This document shows positions 34,710 through 44,593 of a stretch of 64,000 bases of DNA, in pieces. The first letter of the stretch is position 1; each line of letters begins with the position of its first letter. A program made the translations under genes and the position numbers. The DNA is from Alcaligenes endophyticus (lineage in GTDB: Bacteria; Pseudomonadota; Gammaproteobacteria; Burkholderiales; Burkholderiaceae_B). The DNA lies in NCBI RefSeq assembly GCF_026344035.1, contig NZ_JAPKND010000004.1, positions 248,001-312,000 of the forward strand. Reading direction: 5' to 3'. The notes beneath the pieces are model-generated. The model was not told where the DNA came from. It searched no databases and saw nothing but the letters and a program-made list of their open reading frames with translations.

Positions 34710-36572
34710 ATGTCAGAACGACGCTCTATTATCCCCCTACCCGAGTTACTCGTCAGTCAAATCGCAGCAGGCGAAGTCATTGAACGCCCTGCTTCGGTAC
34801 TCAAGGAACTCCTAGAGAACGCTATTGATGCGGGTGCTAGCGCCATTGAAATCCGATTAGACGGCGGCGGCATTCGCCGCATTTGTGTTAGTGACGATGG
34901 CCACGGTATTAGCAAAGATGAATTGTCATTAGCCCTGACACAACACGCGACCAGCAAAATTCGCAGCTTGGACGAGTTAGAGGCCGTGGCTTCCATGGGG
35001 TTTCGCGGAGAAGCCTTGCCCTCCATTGCATCGGTAGCCCGCCTGAACCTGCACTCACGCACCGAGGCGGACGAACACGCTTGGCAATTTAGTCTGGGCA
35101 AGCAGGCACCTGAGCCCTCTTCGGGCCAAATAGGTACTCAAGTAGACGTGCGTCAGCTATTTGATGACATCCCTGCCCGTCGTAAATTCTTGCGCGCTGA
35201 ACCCACTGAACTAGCCCACTGCATTAGCGCGCTGGAACGTATTGCTTTAGCTCAACCGCACATTGCTTTTCGTGTCTTTCACAATGACAAGGCTTATCGC
35301 AACTGGCGTGCAGGCCCGCTTCAGCAACGCTTGCTCGACATTCTAGGACAGGAATTCATTGAGCAATGCCTTCCAGTTGCGCGCGAGCAAGGTTTGATTA
35401 AATTACGTGGCCTGATTGTTCATCCTGCACATGCCAAAGTACGTAGCGACAGGCAGTTTCTATTCATTAATGGCCGTTTTGTGCGTGACCGTGGCGTCAG
35501 TCATGCTATTCGGACCGCTTACAAAGATGTTCTACACGGTGATCGGCTGGCCACCTATGTTCTTTTTTTAGACGTCGACCCCGCCACTTTGGACGTGAAT
35601 GTGCATCCCGCTAAACACGAGGTACGATTTCGAGACGGTGGCGCGGTCTACCAGTTTGTCTTATCAACTCTGAACGAAGTGCTCGCCCAAGGGCAAACCA
35701 CTGATACTCATATTGCCGATATTCCACGGCCAGAAGGCTCACCCGCCCCGGCATCGTCGCCTTTGTCATCCACCCCACTAGACGTAGATGCCTACCCTGC
35801 CTTAACAGCGGCCTCTACGACCCAATATTCTGGCACCCCCATGCCACGCTTCCAAAGCCCTTTACACCTGCATGACTCAGGCTCTACGAACGCAAACTGG
35901 CAATCCTTATATAAGCCTCTTCCCGACGCTTCAACGGCTTCTCAAGGTGAAGATGTACGCGGGCAGCCCATTGAAAGTGCACCAGAAGCGCATCCTTTAG
36001 GGATGGCATTGGCACAACTGCATGGCATTTACATACTGTCTCAAACACGCCACGGTATGATCTTAGTGGACATGCACGCAGCCCATGAGCGTGTGGTGTA
36101 CGAACAGCTCAAACTGGCTATGGACGGCCAACCCCTTCCTTGCCAAGAACTCCTGGTTCCGGTGGTTTTTCAGGCTAGCGAAACAGACGTAGCCCTGGTT
36201 GAAGAGTTTGCCAGCACCCTAAGCGAACTAGGACTTGATATACGGGCCACTGGCCCACAGACTTTAGTCGTGCGTGCAGTGCCTAATCTGTTGGCACAAG
36301 GAGATATCGAGGCATTGGCACGTGGCATCTTACGTGACTTAAGCCTGATGGGCAGCTCACGCTATCTGGAAGAAAAACGTAATGAGCTCCTTTCTACCAT
36401 GGCATGCCACGGCTCTGTGCGCGCCAATCGAAAACTGAGTTTGCCCGAAATGGATGCTTTATTACGCCAAATGGAACAAACCGACAGGGCCGATTTGTGT
36501 AATCATGGCCGGCCTACTTGGTTTCACTGGAAACTGAGCGATTTAGATAAACTTTTTATGCGTGGACAATGA
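34710..36572 (+). CDS. mutL: DNA mismatch repair protein MutL (endonuclease-type)
   Basis: Matchmaker of mismatch repair. 620 aa. The GHKL ATPase domain (residues about 1-330) has [20 protein letters not shown] and [15 protein letters not shown] Pro/Ser-rich linker covers about 340-430. The C-terminal dimerisation domain includes [13 protein letters not shown], which fits the DQHA(X)2E(X)4E metal-endonuclease motif with Met for Gln, plus ACHGSVRAN and CNHGRPT. The protein thus probably nicks DNA itself, as in bacteria without MutH. The stop overlaps miaA by four bases. Confidence 0.96.
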   Translation: MSERRSIIPLPELLVSQIAAGEVIERPASVLKELLENAIDAGASAIEIRLDGGGIRRICVSDDGHGISKDELSLALTQHATSKIRSLDELEAVASMGFRGEALPSIASVARLNLHSRTEADEHAWQFSLGKQAPEPSSGQIGTQVDVRQLFDDIPARRKFLRAEPTELAHCISALERIALAQPHIAFRVFHNDKAYRNWRAGPLQQRLLDILGQEFIEQCLPVAREQGLIKLRGLIVHPAHAKVRSDRQFLFINGRFVRDRGVSHAIRTAYKDVLHGDRLATYVLFLDVDPATLDVNVHPAKHEVRFRDGGAVYQFVLSTLNEVLAQGQTTDTHIADIPRPEGSPAPASSPLSSTPLDVDAYPALTAASTTQYSGTPMPRFQSPLHLHDSGSTNANWQSLYKPLPDASTASQGEDVRGQPIESAPEAHPLGMALAQLHGIYILSQTRHGMILVDMHAAHERVVYEQLKLAMDGQPLPCQELLVPVVFQASETDVALVEEFASTLSELGLDIRATGPQTLVVRAVPNLLAQGDIEALARGILRDLSLMGSSRYLEEKRNELLSTMACHGSVRANRKLSLPEMDALLRQMEQTDRADLCNHGRPTWFHWKLSDLDKLFMRGQ

Positions 36573-37504
36573 AGGCTATCCCTGTTTTATGTCTTGCTGG
36601 CCCCACTGCTAGCGGCAAAAGCGCCAGTTCACAATTGCTCGCACAGCACTGGCCCATCGAAATTATCGTGATGGACTCGGCCACCATTTACCGTGGTATG
36701 GACATCGGCACGGCGAAACCCAGCGCCACCGAACAAGCTCTTTGTCCGCACCACTTGCTGGACATACGTGACCCCGCTGAGAGTTACTCGGCGGCACAGT
36801 TTGCGGCAGACGCTACGCGGCTGATAAAGGATATTAAACAACGAGGACGCTATCCTTTGCTTTGCGGTGGCACGATGTTGTATTACAAAGCCCTGCGTGA
36901 AGGCTTAAACGACTTACCTCAAGCAGACCCTGCACTACGGCAGGAGCTAGATCAACGCGCCCAGGAAATTGGCTGGCCCGGTATGCATGAAGAGCTATCA
37001 CGTGTAGATCCTAGTACAGCGGAACGGCTGGCTCCTAACGATAGCCAGCGTGTACAGCGTGCTCTAGAGGTGTTTTACAGTAGTGGCAAGCCCATGAGTG
37101 CATGGCTACGTGAACAAACACGACAGCACAGCACAGAACAGTACATAACCCTTAGTCTAGAGCCCACTGATCGCTCATGGTTACACGCCCGTATTGCACA
37201 ACGCTATCACGCCATGCTGAATCAAGGTTTGCTGCAAGAAGTACAGGCATTGCACCAACGGGCTGATTTACATCCTGGCCTGCCATCAATCCGATGCGTG
37301 GGATACCGGCAACTATGGTCGTACCTAGAAGGGCAGGTGGATCTAAACACGGCAGTGGAACAAGCAATTGCGGCTACGCGGCAATTAGCGAAACGCCAGC
37401 TAACATGGTTACGCTCCGAGCCAGAGCGTTTACCCTTCGAGTGTGAGGCGCAGGATACTCCTGGTCGCATTCTTACCACGGTAAAAAACTATTGGCCGCA
37501 GTAA
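36569..37504 (+). CDS. miaA: tRNA dimethylallyltransferase MiaA
   Basis: Adds an isopentenyl group to A37 of tRNAs reading U-starting codons. 311 aa. P-loop [16 protein letters not shown] at about residues 8-23, [38 protein letters not shown], and the [11 protein letters not shown] region are all family hallmarks. Coupled to mutL by an ATGA overlap. Unlike in enterics, hfq does not follow; a terminator and the convergent purM gene do. Confidence 0.96.
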   Translation: MKAIPVLCLAGPTASGKSASSQLLAQHWPIEIIVMDSATIYRGMDIGTAKPSATEQALCPHHLLDIRDPAESYSAAQFAADATRLIKDIKQRGRYPLLCGGTMLYYKALREGLNDLPQADPALRQELDQRAQEIGWPGMHEELSRVDPSTAERLAPNDSQRVQRALEVFYSSGKPMSAWLREQTRQHSTEQYITLSLEPTDRSWLHARIAQRYHAMLNQGLLQEVQALHQRADLHPGLPSIRCVGYRQLWSYLEGQVDLNTAVEQAIAATRQLAKRQLTWLRSEPERLPFECEAQDTPGRILTTVKNYWPQ

Positions 37505-37557
37505 AAAGCCACTCACCTGCAGTAACAACGAACTCAACAGACAGTCCAGACAATAAA

Positions 37558-37581
37558 AAAGGCAGCGTGAACGCTGCCTTT
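37558..37581. terminator. Bidirectional terminator between miaA and purM
   Basis: 10-bp perfect stem AAAGGCAGCG/CGCTGCCTTT with loop TGAA; T-runs on both sides (six on the minus strand). It serves both convergent genes. Confidence 0.9.
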
Positions 37582-37606
37582 AATTTAGGGAAGACTACAA
37601 AAAGCG

Positions 37607-38656
37607 TCAGGAAATCTGCGTCTGATGCTGACTCTCTTGGCGTTCAATAATTTCACCCAAAGAGTAAACAGTTTCACCCTGCTCACTAAGCGTAGCGCTG
37701 ATAGCCTCGGCCTGCTCGGCAGGAACCACAATAATCATTCCAATACCGCAATTAAAGACACGGTACATTTCTTCATCGGCCACATTACCGTTCTCTTGCA
37801 ACCATTGAAATAAAGGAGGCAAGGTCCAAGCACTGCGATGCAAACGAGCAGCCAAATGAGCTTGCAAAATACGTGGCACATTCTCCAGCAATCCGCCGCC
37901 AGTAATATGCGCTAAGCCTTTAATATCTTTGCCATGTTTGGCCAAAGCGGCAAGCACTGACTTCACATAAATACGGGTGGGCGCCATCACTACATCCGCC
38001 AAGGTGCGGCCATCGAGCTCTTGGGTAGGATGTGCGTTAGCATGACGCAAAATTTTCCTAATTAAAGAGTAACCGTTGGAGTGAGCACCGCTAGAGGCCA
38101 AGCCCAGCACGACATCCCCTACAACGATACTTTTGCCATCAATGATCTGAGCTTTTTCAACCGCGCCAACGGCAAAGCCAGCTAGGTCATACTCACCCTC
38201 AGGATACATGCCTGGCATTTCGGCTGTTTCACCACCAATGAGCGCACAACCCGCTTGCGCACAACCCTCTGCAATTCCGGCTACCACTTGCGCTGCCGTG
38301 TCAACCGCCAATTTGCCACACGCGAAGTAATCCAGAAAGTACAGGGGCTCAGCACCTTGAACTAGAATATCATTAACACTCATGGCAACGAGGTCAATAC
38401 CTACAGTGTCATGGCGTTGCCAATCAAAGGCCAAACGCAACTTGGTCCCTACGCCGTCCGTTCCGGACACCAACACAGGTTGCTTTAGATGCGCAGGCAG
38501 TTCGAATAGGGCACCAAAGCCACCTATGCCTGCCATAACGCCGGGGCGCATAGTACGTGCTGCCAGAGGTTTGATACGATCGATTAGGGCGTCACCTGCA
38601 TCGATATCGACTCCTGCATCACGATAGGTCAGGGATACGGAAGAATTGTTTTTCAT
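37607..38656 (-). CDS. purM: Phosphoribosylformylglycinamidine cyclo-ligase (AIR synthetase)
   Basis: Fifth step of purine synthesis: ATP-dependent closure of FGAM to aminoimidazole ribotide. 349 aa from ATG at 38656 ([22 protein letters not shown]), the usual PurM opening; the longer reading frame upstream has no support. Motifs: [52 protein letters not shown] (residues about 103-129) and [11 protein letters not shown]. It is divergent from hda across 56 bases. Confidence 0.96.
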   Translation of the reverse strand: MKNNSSVSLTYRDAGVDIDAGDALIDRIKPLAARTMRPGVMAGIGGFGALFELPAHLKQPVLVSGTDGVGTKLRLAFDWQRHDTVGIDLVAMSVNDILVQGAEPLYFLDYFACGKLAVDTAAQVVAGIAEGCAQAGCALIGGETAEMPGMYPEGEYDLAGFAVGAVEKAQIIDGKSIVVGDVVLGLASSGAHSNGYSLIRKILRHANAHPTQELDGRTLADVVMAPTRIYVKSVLAALAKHGKDIKGLAHITGGGLLENVPRILQAHLAARLHRSAWTLPPLFQWLQENGNVADEEMYRVFNCGIGMIIVVPAEQAEAISATLSEQGETVYSLGEIIERQESQHQTQIS

Positions 38657-38712
38657 GAGAAAAGCCGTGAGATATATGTAAAAATTGCGAGTTGGACGAA
38701 ATTGTACGACAC

Positions 38713-39408
38713 ATGAGCGAGCAACTGATTCTGGATATTTCGCCAGCACCGCCTTGTTCACTGGAAAATTTTATTGCCGGTGAGAATAAAGCGGCCCTGG
38801 AAGCACTGTACCAGTGCGTACCCGGTAGGGCGATATACCTATGGGGTGCGCCCGGTGTAGGCCGTACTCACCTGCTTCTAGCGATGGCCGGTAAGGACCA
38901 TACTTGCTATTTTAATGCAGAAGACCCTCCTGCACGCATTCATCGTATCGCTACTGATGACAATATGCCCTATCGCCTTATCGCAATTGATGATATTGAC
39001 CTCTTTAGCAAGAATGGCCAAGCTGCAGTATTTGCCCTGTACAATCGATGGCGTGCCACGGCAACAACTGCTGGTCACTTTGCTCTTGTTGTCGCTGGCA
39101 ACCGCGCCCCGTTGTCTTTATCCATCCGTGAAGACTTACGCACACGCTTAGGCTGGGATCTTGTGTTCCGATTGGTGCACCTGTCAGATAAGCACCGTGC
39201 TGAAGCTATGCAACAACGGGCACGTGAACGCGGACTGCAACTGCAAACTGAAGTCGTCAACTGGATACTGACCCATTACGCTCGCGATATGAATAGACTT
39301 ACCGCCTTAGTTGATGCCCTGGATACTTACTCACTGGTAAAGAAACGTCCCATCACTTTACCTCTACTTAAAGAATTATTGGCGTACAGCCAACCCTCTG
39401 AGCCTTGA
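38713..39408 (+). CDS. hda: DnaA regulatory inactivator Hda
   Basis: With the loaded sliding clamp, promotes ATP hydrolysis by DnaA and prevents re-initiation. 231 aa from ATG at 38713. The N-terminal clamp-binding peptide is in [10 protein letters not shown] (QLILDI pattern). The AAA+ core has the P-loop-like [17 protein letters not shown], with Lys replaced by Arg, Walker B-like [12 protein letters not shown], and a C-terminal DnaA-like helical part. The degenerate P-loop is seen in many Hda proteins. First gene of the hda-HAD-pcnB-folK run. Confidence 0.92.
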   Translation: MSEQLILDISPAPPCSLENFIAGENKAALEALYQCVPGRAIYLWGAPGVGRTHLLLAMAGKDHTCYFNAEDPPARIHRIATDDNMPYRLIAIDDIDLFSKNGQAAVFALYNRWRATATTAGHFALVVAGNRAPLSLSIREDLRTRLGWDLVFRLVHLSDKHRAEAMQQRARERGLQLQTEVVNWILTHYARDMNRLTALVDALDTYSLVKKRPITLPLLKELLAYSQPSEP

Positions 39409-39418
39409 TCCCTCTGCC

Positions 39419-40120
39419 ATGACAGCCACCCCTTTTCTTGCTTTATTTGACTTAGACCACACTCTTATCCCCCTAGATAGCGATTATCAATGGGCTGACT
39501 TTCTTGCCCGTAGCGGCCGAGCAGGTGATCCTGCCGAGGCCATACGCCGCAACGAAGAGCTAATGGATCAGTACAACGCCGGAGTCCTCAGTGCTACCGA
39601 ATCAGCCGAATTTTTATTGGGTTTGCTTACCCAAGGTACCCAAGAGGAACTGCTAAGCTGGCAACAAGAATTCATGCAGTCGATTATTCTTCCTGCCATA
39701 CAAGCACCTGCGCTAGAACTGCTTGCTAAGCATAAAAAGCAGGGACATTTAGTAGCCATTGTCACGGCAACCAACGAGTTCGTCACTCGTCCGATCGCCG
39801 ATGCTTTAGGTGTAGAGCACCTGATTGCCACTATCCCCGAACAGCACAATGGGCGTTACACTGGTAAAATCCAAGGCGTACCCAGTTTTCAAGCTGGAAA
39901 AATTACTCGTGTCCAAGATTGGCTTGCAGGCTTGGGCCTCAGTCTAGACGGCTTTGAGCGGTGCTGGTTTTATAGCGACTCACCCAACGATTTACCCTTA
40001 ATGGACGTGGTAAGCGACCCGGTTGCCACCAACCCCAGTGAATCATTGCGCAGCATTGCTCAAGAACGCGGCTGGCCTATATTGGACTTATTCGCTGACA
40101 TGATGGATAGCAAATCCTAA
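39419..40120 (+). CDS. HAD-IB family phosphatase (SerB-like)
   Basis: 233-aa HAD hydrolase. Motif I is LFDLDHTLIPLD (nucleophile Asp at about residue 11). Motif II is in AIVTATNEFVTRP. Motif III/IV is CWFYSDSPNDLPLMDVV. This subfamily sits between hda and pcnB in many Betaproteobacteria. Substrate unassigned; histidinol-phosphatase or lipid/serine-phosphate activity has been proposed for relatives. 10 bases after hda and 8 before pcnB. Confidence 0.88.
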   Translation: MTATPFLALFDLDHTLIPLDSDYQWADFLARSGRAGDPAEAIRRNEELMDQYNAGVLSATESAEFLLGLLTQGTQEELLSWQQEFMQSIILPAIQAPALELLAKHKKQGHLVAIVTATNEFVTRPIADALGVEHLIATIPEQHNGRYTGKIQGVPSFQAGKITRVQDWLAGLGLSLDGFERCWFYSDSPNDLPLMDVVSDPVATNPSESLRSIAQERGWPILDLFADMMDSKS

Positions 40121-40128
40121 ACGCATTC

Positions 40129-41475
40129 ATGCTTAAACAAACAATAAAAACATTCGTGGCTCGTCTCTTGGGCCCTTCTACCCGCCAAACCGGCTTGAAA
40201 CGTTACACCCAAGAGCAACACGGCATAGATAAACGCATGGTTTCACGGCATGCCGTTAAGGTATGCGAAGTACTTCGAGACCACGGTTACGAAGCTTATA
40301 TAGTCGGTGGTGCCGTACGCGACCTTATCATAGGGCTAGAGCCCAAAGACTTTGACGTGGCAACCAATGCCACGCCAGAGCAAATTCGACCACTATTTCG
40401 ACGTGCTCGCATCATCGGTCGCCGCTTCCGTTTAGTGCATGTGGTGTTTGGCCAAGAAATTATCGAAACCTCTACCTTCCGTGCTGGGGACGACGCCAAG
40501 CAAACTGACGAGCACGGGCGTATCTTGCGCGACAATGAATTCGGCTCCCTAGAGGACGATGCTGCTCGACGCGACTTCACGCTCAATGCTCTGTACTACG
40601 ACCCCCTCAGTGAGACCGTAGTCGACTACTATAACGGCGTCCAAGATCTGAAAAATAATCTTGTCCGTATTATTGGCGTAGCTGAGACGCGTTACCGCGA
40701 AGACCCTGTACGGATGCTACGTGCGATACGCTTCGCCGCCAAACTAGACGCCCAAATCGAAAGCAGCACGAATGCTCCTATTAAAAAACTAGCACCACTG
40801 ATCGAAAACGTACCTGAATCTCGACTTTTTGACGAAACCATTAAGCTACTAAGCTGTGGGCATGCCATGAATTGCCTTACACGGTTGCAAGCTCACGGTC
40901 TGCACAGCAAGTTGCTGCCCATGCTGGATCCCGTTATCGCCTTACCTGACGGTAAAGAATTTTTAAGCATGGCCTTGGCGCGTACCGACAGCCGTATACG
41001 CACCGGTAAAAGTAGCAGCCCAAGCTTTATTTATGCTAGCTTGCTGTGGAAACTGGTGCGCCATAACTGGCAAGCCCGAATCGAACAAGGTGAGCCGACC
41101 CAGCCAGCCTTGGTGAGTGCAGCAGACGAAGTGATCGAGCAACAAAGCCGCATCATGAGCATACAAAAGCGCTTTCAAAGCGATATGCGTGAGATCTGGT
41201 TTATGCAACCCCGTTTCGAACGCATTAATAACCGTGCTATCTGGCGCATGATCGAACAAGCACGCTTTCGCGCAGCGGTTGATTTCCTTCAATTACGAGC
41301 TGAAGCTAAGGAAGTTGATAGCGTCATGGCTCAATGGTGGATGGATCTAGCTAATGCTAACGACGACACACGTCTACAAATGATTGAGCAACGCAGCAGT
41401 CCCCGTAGCACCGTTGGTACTCGTCGTCGCCGCACCCGCAAACGCCCTACCCATAAGCTACAGAGCCCATCATGA
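40129..41475 (+). CDS. pcnB: Polynucleotide adenylyltransferase (poly(A) polymerase I)
   Basis: Adds 3' poly(A) tails that expose RNAs to decay. 448 aa. The nucleotidyltransferase head has YIVGGAVRDLIIGLEPKDFDVATNA with the catalytic carboxylates, then the FRLVHVVFG, TSTFRAG and DDAARRDFTLNALYYDP motifs and YREDPVRMLRAIRFAAKLD (neck). An Arg/Lys-rich C-terminal tail (TRRRRTRKRP) suits RNA binding. The distinction from CCA-adding enzyme rests on length, basic tail and synteny with folK. Confidence 0.94.
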   Translation: MLKQTIKTFVARLLGPSTRQTGLKRYTQEQHGIDKRMVSRHAVKVCEVLRDHGYEAYIVGGAVRDLIIGLEPKDFDVATNATPEQIRPLFRRARIIGRRFRLVHVVFGQEIIETSTFRAGDDAKQTDEHGRILRDNEFGSLEDDAARRDFTLNALYYDPLSETVVDYYNGVQDLKNNLVRIIGVAETRYREDPVRMLRAIRFAAKLDAQIESSTNAPIKKLAPLIENVPESRLFDETIKLLSCGHAMNCLTRLQAHGLHSKLLPMLDPVIALPDGKEFLSMALARTDSRIRTGKSSSPSFIYASLLWKLVRHNWQARIEQGEPTQPALVSAADEVIEQQSRIMSIQKRFQSDMREIWFMQPRFERINNRAIWRMIEQARFRAAVDFLQLRAEAKEVDSVMAQWWMDLANANDDTRLQMIEQRSSPRSTVGTRRRRTRKRPTHKLQSPS

Positions 41476-41975
41476 GCCAAACACTCGCCTACGTTGCCCT
41501 AGGCGCCAATCTTGGCGATCCAATAGAAACTTTACTGCTGGCAATCGATGACTTACGTGCCCTAGCGACCAAGCAGCAACTGGAACTCTCTGATTTTTAT
41601 CGCACTGCCCCCCTTGATGCTGGCGGCCCTGACTACATCAATGCCGTAGTCCGTTTTACAACGGAATTACCTGCGTTAGTCTTGCTACATGCGCTACAAA
41701 AAATAGAAAACCAGCATGGCCGTATACGTAGTGAAAAAAATGCACCACGCACCTTAGATTTGGACTTATTACTGTACGGGCACGAGCAGCATGCTACCGA
41801 AGAGCTGCACGTCCCCCACCCGCGCATGCATGAGCGCGCTTTCGTGCTTTACCCCTTAGCCGATTTAGCCCCAGATATGGTTCTTGCTCAAGGCCCCTTA
41901 AGTACCTTGCTTGAGCACGTCGCAGGACAAGAGATCGAGGCCTTAGGCTGGGCTGACGACGAAGACGATCTCTAG
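41472..41975 (+). CDS. folK: 2-amino-4-hydroxy-6-hydroxymethyldihydropteridine pyrophosphokinase
   Basis: Folate pathway enzyme transferring pyrophosphate from ATP to hydroxymethyldihydropterin. 167 aa. VALGANLGDPIETLLLAIDDL, YRTAPLDAGGPDYINAVVRF, IENQHGRIRSEKNAPRTLDLDLLLYG and VPHPRMHERAFVLYPLADLAP are the complete set of HPPK motifs. Coupled to pcnB by ATGA overlap. Confidence 0.96.
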   Translation: MSQTLAYVALGANLGDPIETLLLAIDDLRALATKQQLELSDFYRTAPLDAGGPDYINAVVRFTTELPALVLLHALQKIENQHGRIRSEKNAPRTLDLDLLLYGHEQHATEELHVPHPRMHERAFVLYPLADLAPDMVLAQGPLSTLLEHVAGQEIEALGWADDEDDL

Positions 41976-42008
41976 CTCTAGGCACATATCCGCCTATACT
42001 ACATAAAA

Positions 42009-42040
42009 AACGCTCCACACCCTACAAGAGGTGGAGCGTT
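42009..42040. terminator. Bidirectional terminator between folK and aminotransferase
   Basis: 10-bp perfect stem AACGCTCCAC/GTGGAGCGTT; six T on the minus strand side. It ends both convergent genes. Confidence 0.9.
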
Positions 42041-42075
42041 AAGCTATGCTATGCTGTAGCTGGAAGCAAAACGTC

Positions 42076-43422
42076 TTAAGCAAGCTTTTGCAAGGTTTGA
42101 CCGACCGCATTAAATAGACGATCGAAATCCTCGGGGGTGCTGGTAAACGGCGGCCCAAACTGCAGGGTATCGCCACCAAAGCGTACATAGAACCCTTGCT
42201 CCCATAAAGCCAAACCTGCCTCAAAAGGACGAATAGCAGCATCACCATCTCGTGGAGCCAACTGGATCGCACCAGCCAAACCAATATTACGTATATCCAC
42301 GATGTGCGGGCTGCATCGCAGTTCATGCAGTTTGGCTTCAAAAACTGGGGCTAACTCTTGTACACGCTGCACCAAATGATCTTGTTCAAAAATATCCAAC
42401 GCGGCCAACGCGGCCGCACACGCTACGGGGTGTGCCGAATACGTGTACCCATGACCAAACTCCACGGCGTGTAACGGTAGGTCTTGCTGCATAAAGGTTT
42501 GATAGATATGCTGAGAAGCCACCACCGCCCCCATAGGAATGGCGCCGTTAGTAAGTTGCTTGGCTAAGGTCATGAGATCAGGTTTAACGCCAAAATAAGC
42601 GGCTCCTGTTGTTGCTCCCAAGCGGCCAAAACCAGTGATCACCTCATCAAAGATAAGCAAAATGTTATGTTGATCACAAATTTGGCGTAAACGCTGCAAA
42701 TACCCTTGCGGAGGCACCAATACTCCCGCTGAGCCTGACACTGGCTCTACCATAACCGCTGCTATCGTAGAGGCATCATGCAACTCGATAAGCTTGAGCA
42801 GTTCATCAGCCAGATCAACCCCACCTGTTTGCGGAATGCCGCGGGTATAAGCACAATCAGCTTGCAAGGTGTGGGGCAAATGATCCGCATCTAGCAACTG
42901 CCCGAACATCTTTCTATTACCGCCTATTCCGCCTAGGCTAGTCCCCGCCACGTTCACACCATGGTAACCGCGGGCGCGCCCAATAAAGCGCGTCTTGCTC
43001 GCTTGCCCTTTCAAGCGCCAATATGCACGCACCATCTTGACGACCGTATCGGTGCACTCAGAGCCCGAATTAGTAAAAAACACATGATCCAAGCCATCGG
43101 GCATGAACCCAGTAATTTTTTCGGCTAAACGAAAAGACAATGGATGTCCAAACTGAAAGCCTGGCGCGTAGTCCAAGGTACCTAGCTGCTGGCTTACCGC
43201 CGCTTGTATCTCGCTGCGGCTGTGCCCTGCCCCGCAGGTCCATAAGCCCGATAAGCTATCGTAAATTTGCCGGCCCGACTGATCATAGAGCCAGTTTCCT
43301 TTGGCACCAACAATCAACCGGGGATCCTGCTGAAACTGACGGTTGGCGCTAAACGGCATCCAATGCGCTTGCAGATTTAAACTTTGCGCCAGCGATGGCG
43401 CCTCGTGAACGGGATAATTCAT
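42076..43422 (-). CDS. bauA: Class III PLP aminotransferase, omega-amino acid:pyruvate (beta-alanine) type
   Basis: Transfers the omega-amino group, typically of beta-alanine, to pyruvate. 448 aa. HWMPFSANRQFQQDPRLIVGAKGNWLYD is the characteristic start (about residues 20-47). VFFTNSGSECTDTVVKMVRAYW holds the phosphate loop. The PLP lysine is in TLAKQLTNGAIPMGAV (about residue 285), and LIFDEVITGFGRLG has the PLP-contacting Asp. GGAG lies 6 bases before the ATG. Divergent from a LysR gene. Usual partner mmsA is absent here, so the gene symbol is tentative. Confidence 0.9.
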   Translation of the reverse strand: MNYPVHEAPSLAQSLNLQAHWMPFSANRQFQQDPRLIVGAKGNWLYDQSGRQIYDSLSGLWTCGAGHSRSEIQAAVSQQLGTLDYAPGFQFGHPLSFRLAEKITGFMPDGLDHVFFTNSGSECTDTVVKMVRAYWRLKGQASKTRFIGRARGYHGVNVAGTSLGGIGGNRKMFGQLLDADHLPHTLQADCAYTRGIPQTGGVDLADELLKLIELHDASTIAAVMVEPVSGSAGVLVPPQGYLQRLRQICDQHNILLIFDEVITGFGRLGATTGAAYFGVKPDLMTLAKQLTNGAIPMGAVVASQHIYQTFMQQDLPLHAVEFGHGYTYSAHPVACAAALAALDIFEQDHLVQRVQELAPVFEAKLHELRCSPHIVDIRNIGLAGAIQLAPRDGDAAIRPFEAGLALWEQGFYVRFGGDTLQFGPPFTSTPEDFDRLFNAVGQTLQKLA

Positions 43423-43450
43423 CTACGTCTCCTCACTCTTACACTGACCA

Positions 43451-43520
43451 AGTTATTAAGCATAGTATAGGCAAGCCATTAAACAAGTAAAATACGTATT
43501 CACTTAACATTAGTTATTAA
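43451..43520. repeat. AGTTATTAA direct repeats in the bauA-lysR intergenic region
   Basis: AGTTATTAA occurs at 43451-43459 and 43512-43520, 61 bases apart, in the 110-base gap between the divergent aminotransferase and LysR genes. The distance is close to six helical turns. They may be half-sites for the LysR protein; AT-rich chance repetition is possible. Confidence 0.35.
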
Positions 43521-43532
43521 AATACTCACCTA

Positions 43533-44441
43533 ATGAAGACAAACCGCCCCCTCTCTCAAGTGACTGATTTTGACTTGCGTCTGCTACGTGTTTTTAAAGC
43601 CGTCGCGCAGGTAGGTAGCTTTGCAGCGGCAGAAAGTATTCTGGGCATTAGTCGCTCAGCGATTAGTCTACACATGAAGGATTTAGAGAAGCGTTTAGGT
43701 ATACGTCTTTGCCAGCGCGGCAGAGCTGGCTTCGCCCTCACCGATGAAGGGCGTACAGTGTTACAGGCAATTGATACTCTACTAATGGCCGTGGGCGACT
43801 TTCGCAATGAAATTAATCAACTGCATCAAAGCTTACGCGGCACACTCAATATAGGTATTATCAATAACCTCGTGACAGAACATCGTATGCATGTCACCGA
43901 GGCCTTACGAGCTCTACGGGCACAAAGTAATCAAATCCACATTAACATTTCGATGAGTACCCCTGAAGATATTGAGCTGGGCCTATTAGACGGACGCCTG
44001 CATGCCGGAGTGATCCCCTTCATTCAACCCTTACAAGGACTAAAATATTTACCTTTGTATGAGGAACCTCATCATCTTTATTGTAGTGATCAACACCCCT
44101 TATTTGCGCAAGCCCAGCATATTAATCCTGCCGAACTACGCGGTGTTGCCAGCGTCGTACCTAGTTATAGGCTACCGGCGGAAACCTTTGAGTTGCTACA
44201 ACAACTAGAACAAGCCGCCACCGCCACCGACCGAGAGGGCATTGCCTTTTTAATTCTTACCGGCGACTATGTAGGCTTTTTACCGAGTCACTTGGCTCAA
44301 ACTTGGGTAGAGCAAGACAAAATGAGAGCGCTCGCCCCACAACACATGCACTTTGCCTTACCCCTAGCCGTGGCTGTGCGCCAAGCGGGTCGACAAAATC
44401 TTTTAATTGATGCATTTTTAGAAGCCCTAACCGCCTATTGA
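43533..44441 (+). CDS. LysR-family transcriptional regulator
   Basis: 302 aa. HTH at about residues 10-70 (FDLRLLRVFKAVAQVGSFAAAESILGISRS, ISLHMKDLEKRLGIRLCQRGRAGFALT). The effector domain starts near LRGTLNIGIINNLVTEH. Divergent from the omega-amino acid aminotransferase gene, which it likely controls, perhaps with beta-alanine or a related omega-amino acid as effector (inference). Confidence 0.93.
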   Translation: MKTNRPLSQVTDFDLRLLRVFKAVAQVGSFAAAESILGISRSAISLHMKDLEKRLGIRLCQRGRAGFALTDEGRTVLQAIDTLLMAVGDFRNEINQLHQSLRGTLNIGIINNLVTEHRMHVTEALRALRAQSNQIHINISMSTPEDIELGLLDGRLHAGVIPFIQPLQGLKYLPLYEEPHHLYCSDQHPLFAQAQHINPAELRGVASVVPSYRLPAETFELLQQLEQAATATDREGIAFLILTGDYVGFLPSHLAQTWVEQDKMRALAPQHMHFALPLAVAVRQAGRQNLLIDAFLEALTAY

Positions 44442-44593
44442 TACGCTCTGCTTGCTACTCAAACTGGCTGCGCAAGCGATGCGCCAAATCATGGCACAAT
44501 AAAACATGAACGCGCTCAAATAAGTGCAAACCTAAACGTAATCATGACGCCAGATACCTTCCTCTACTTTATCTGGCCCACCTAGACACCAAC

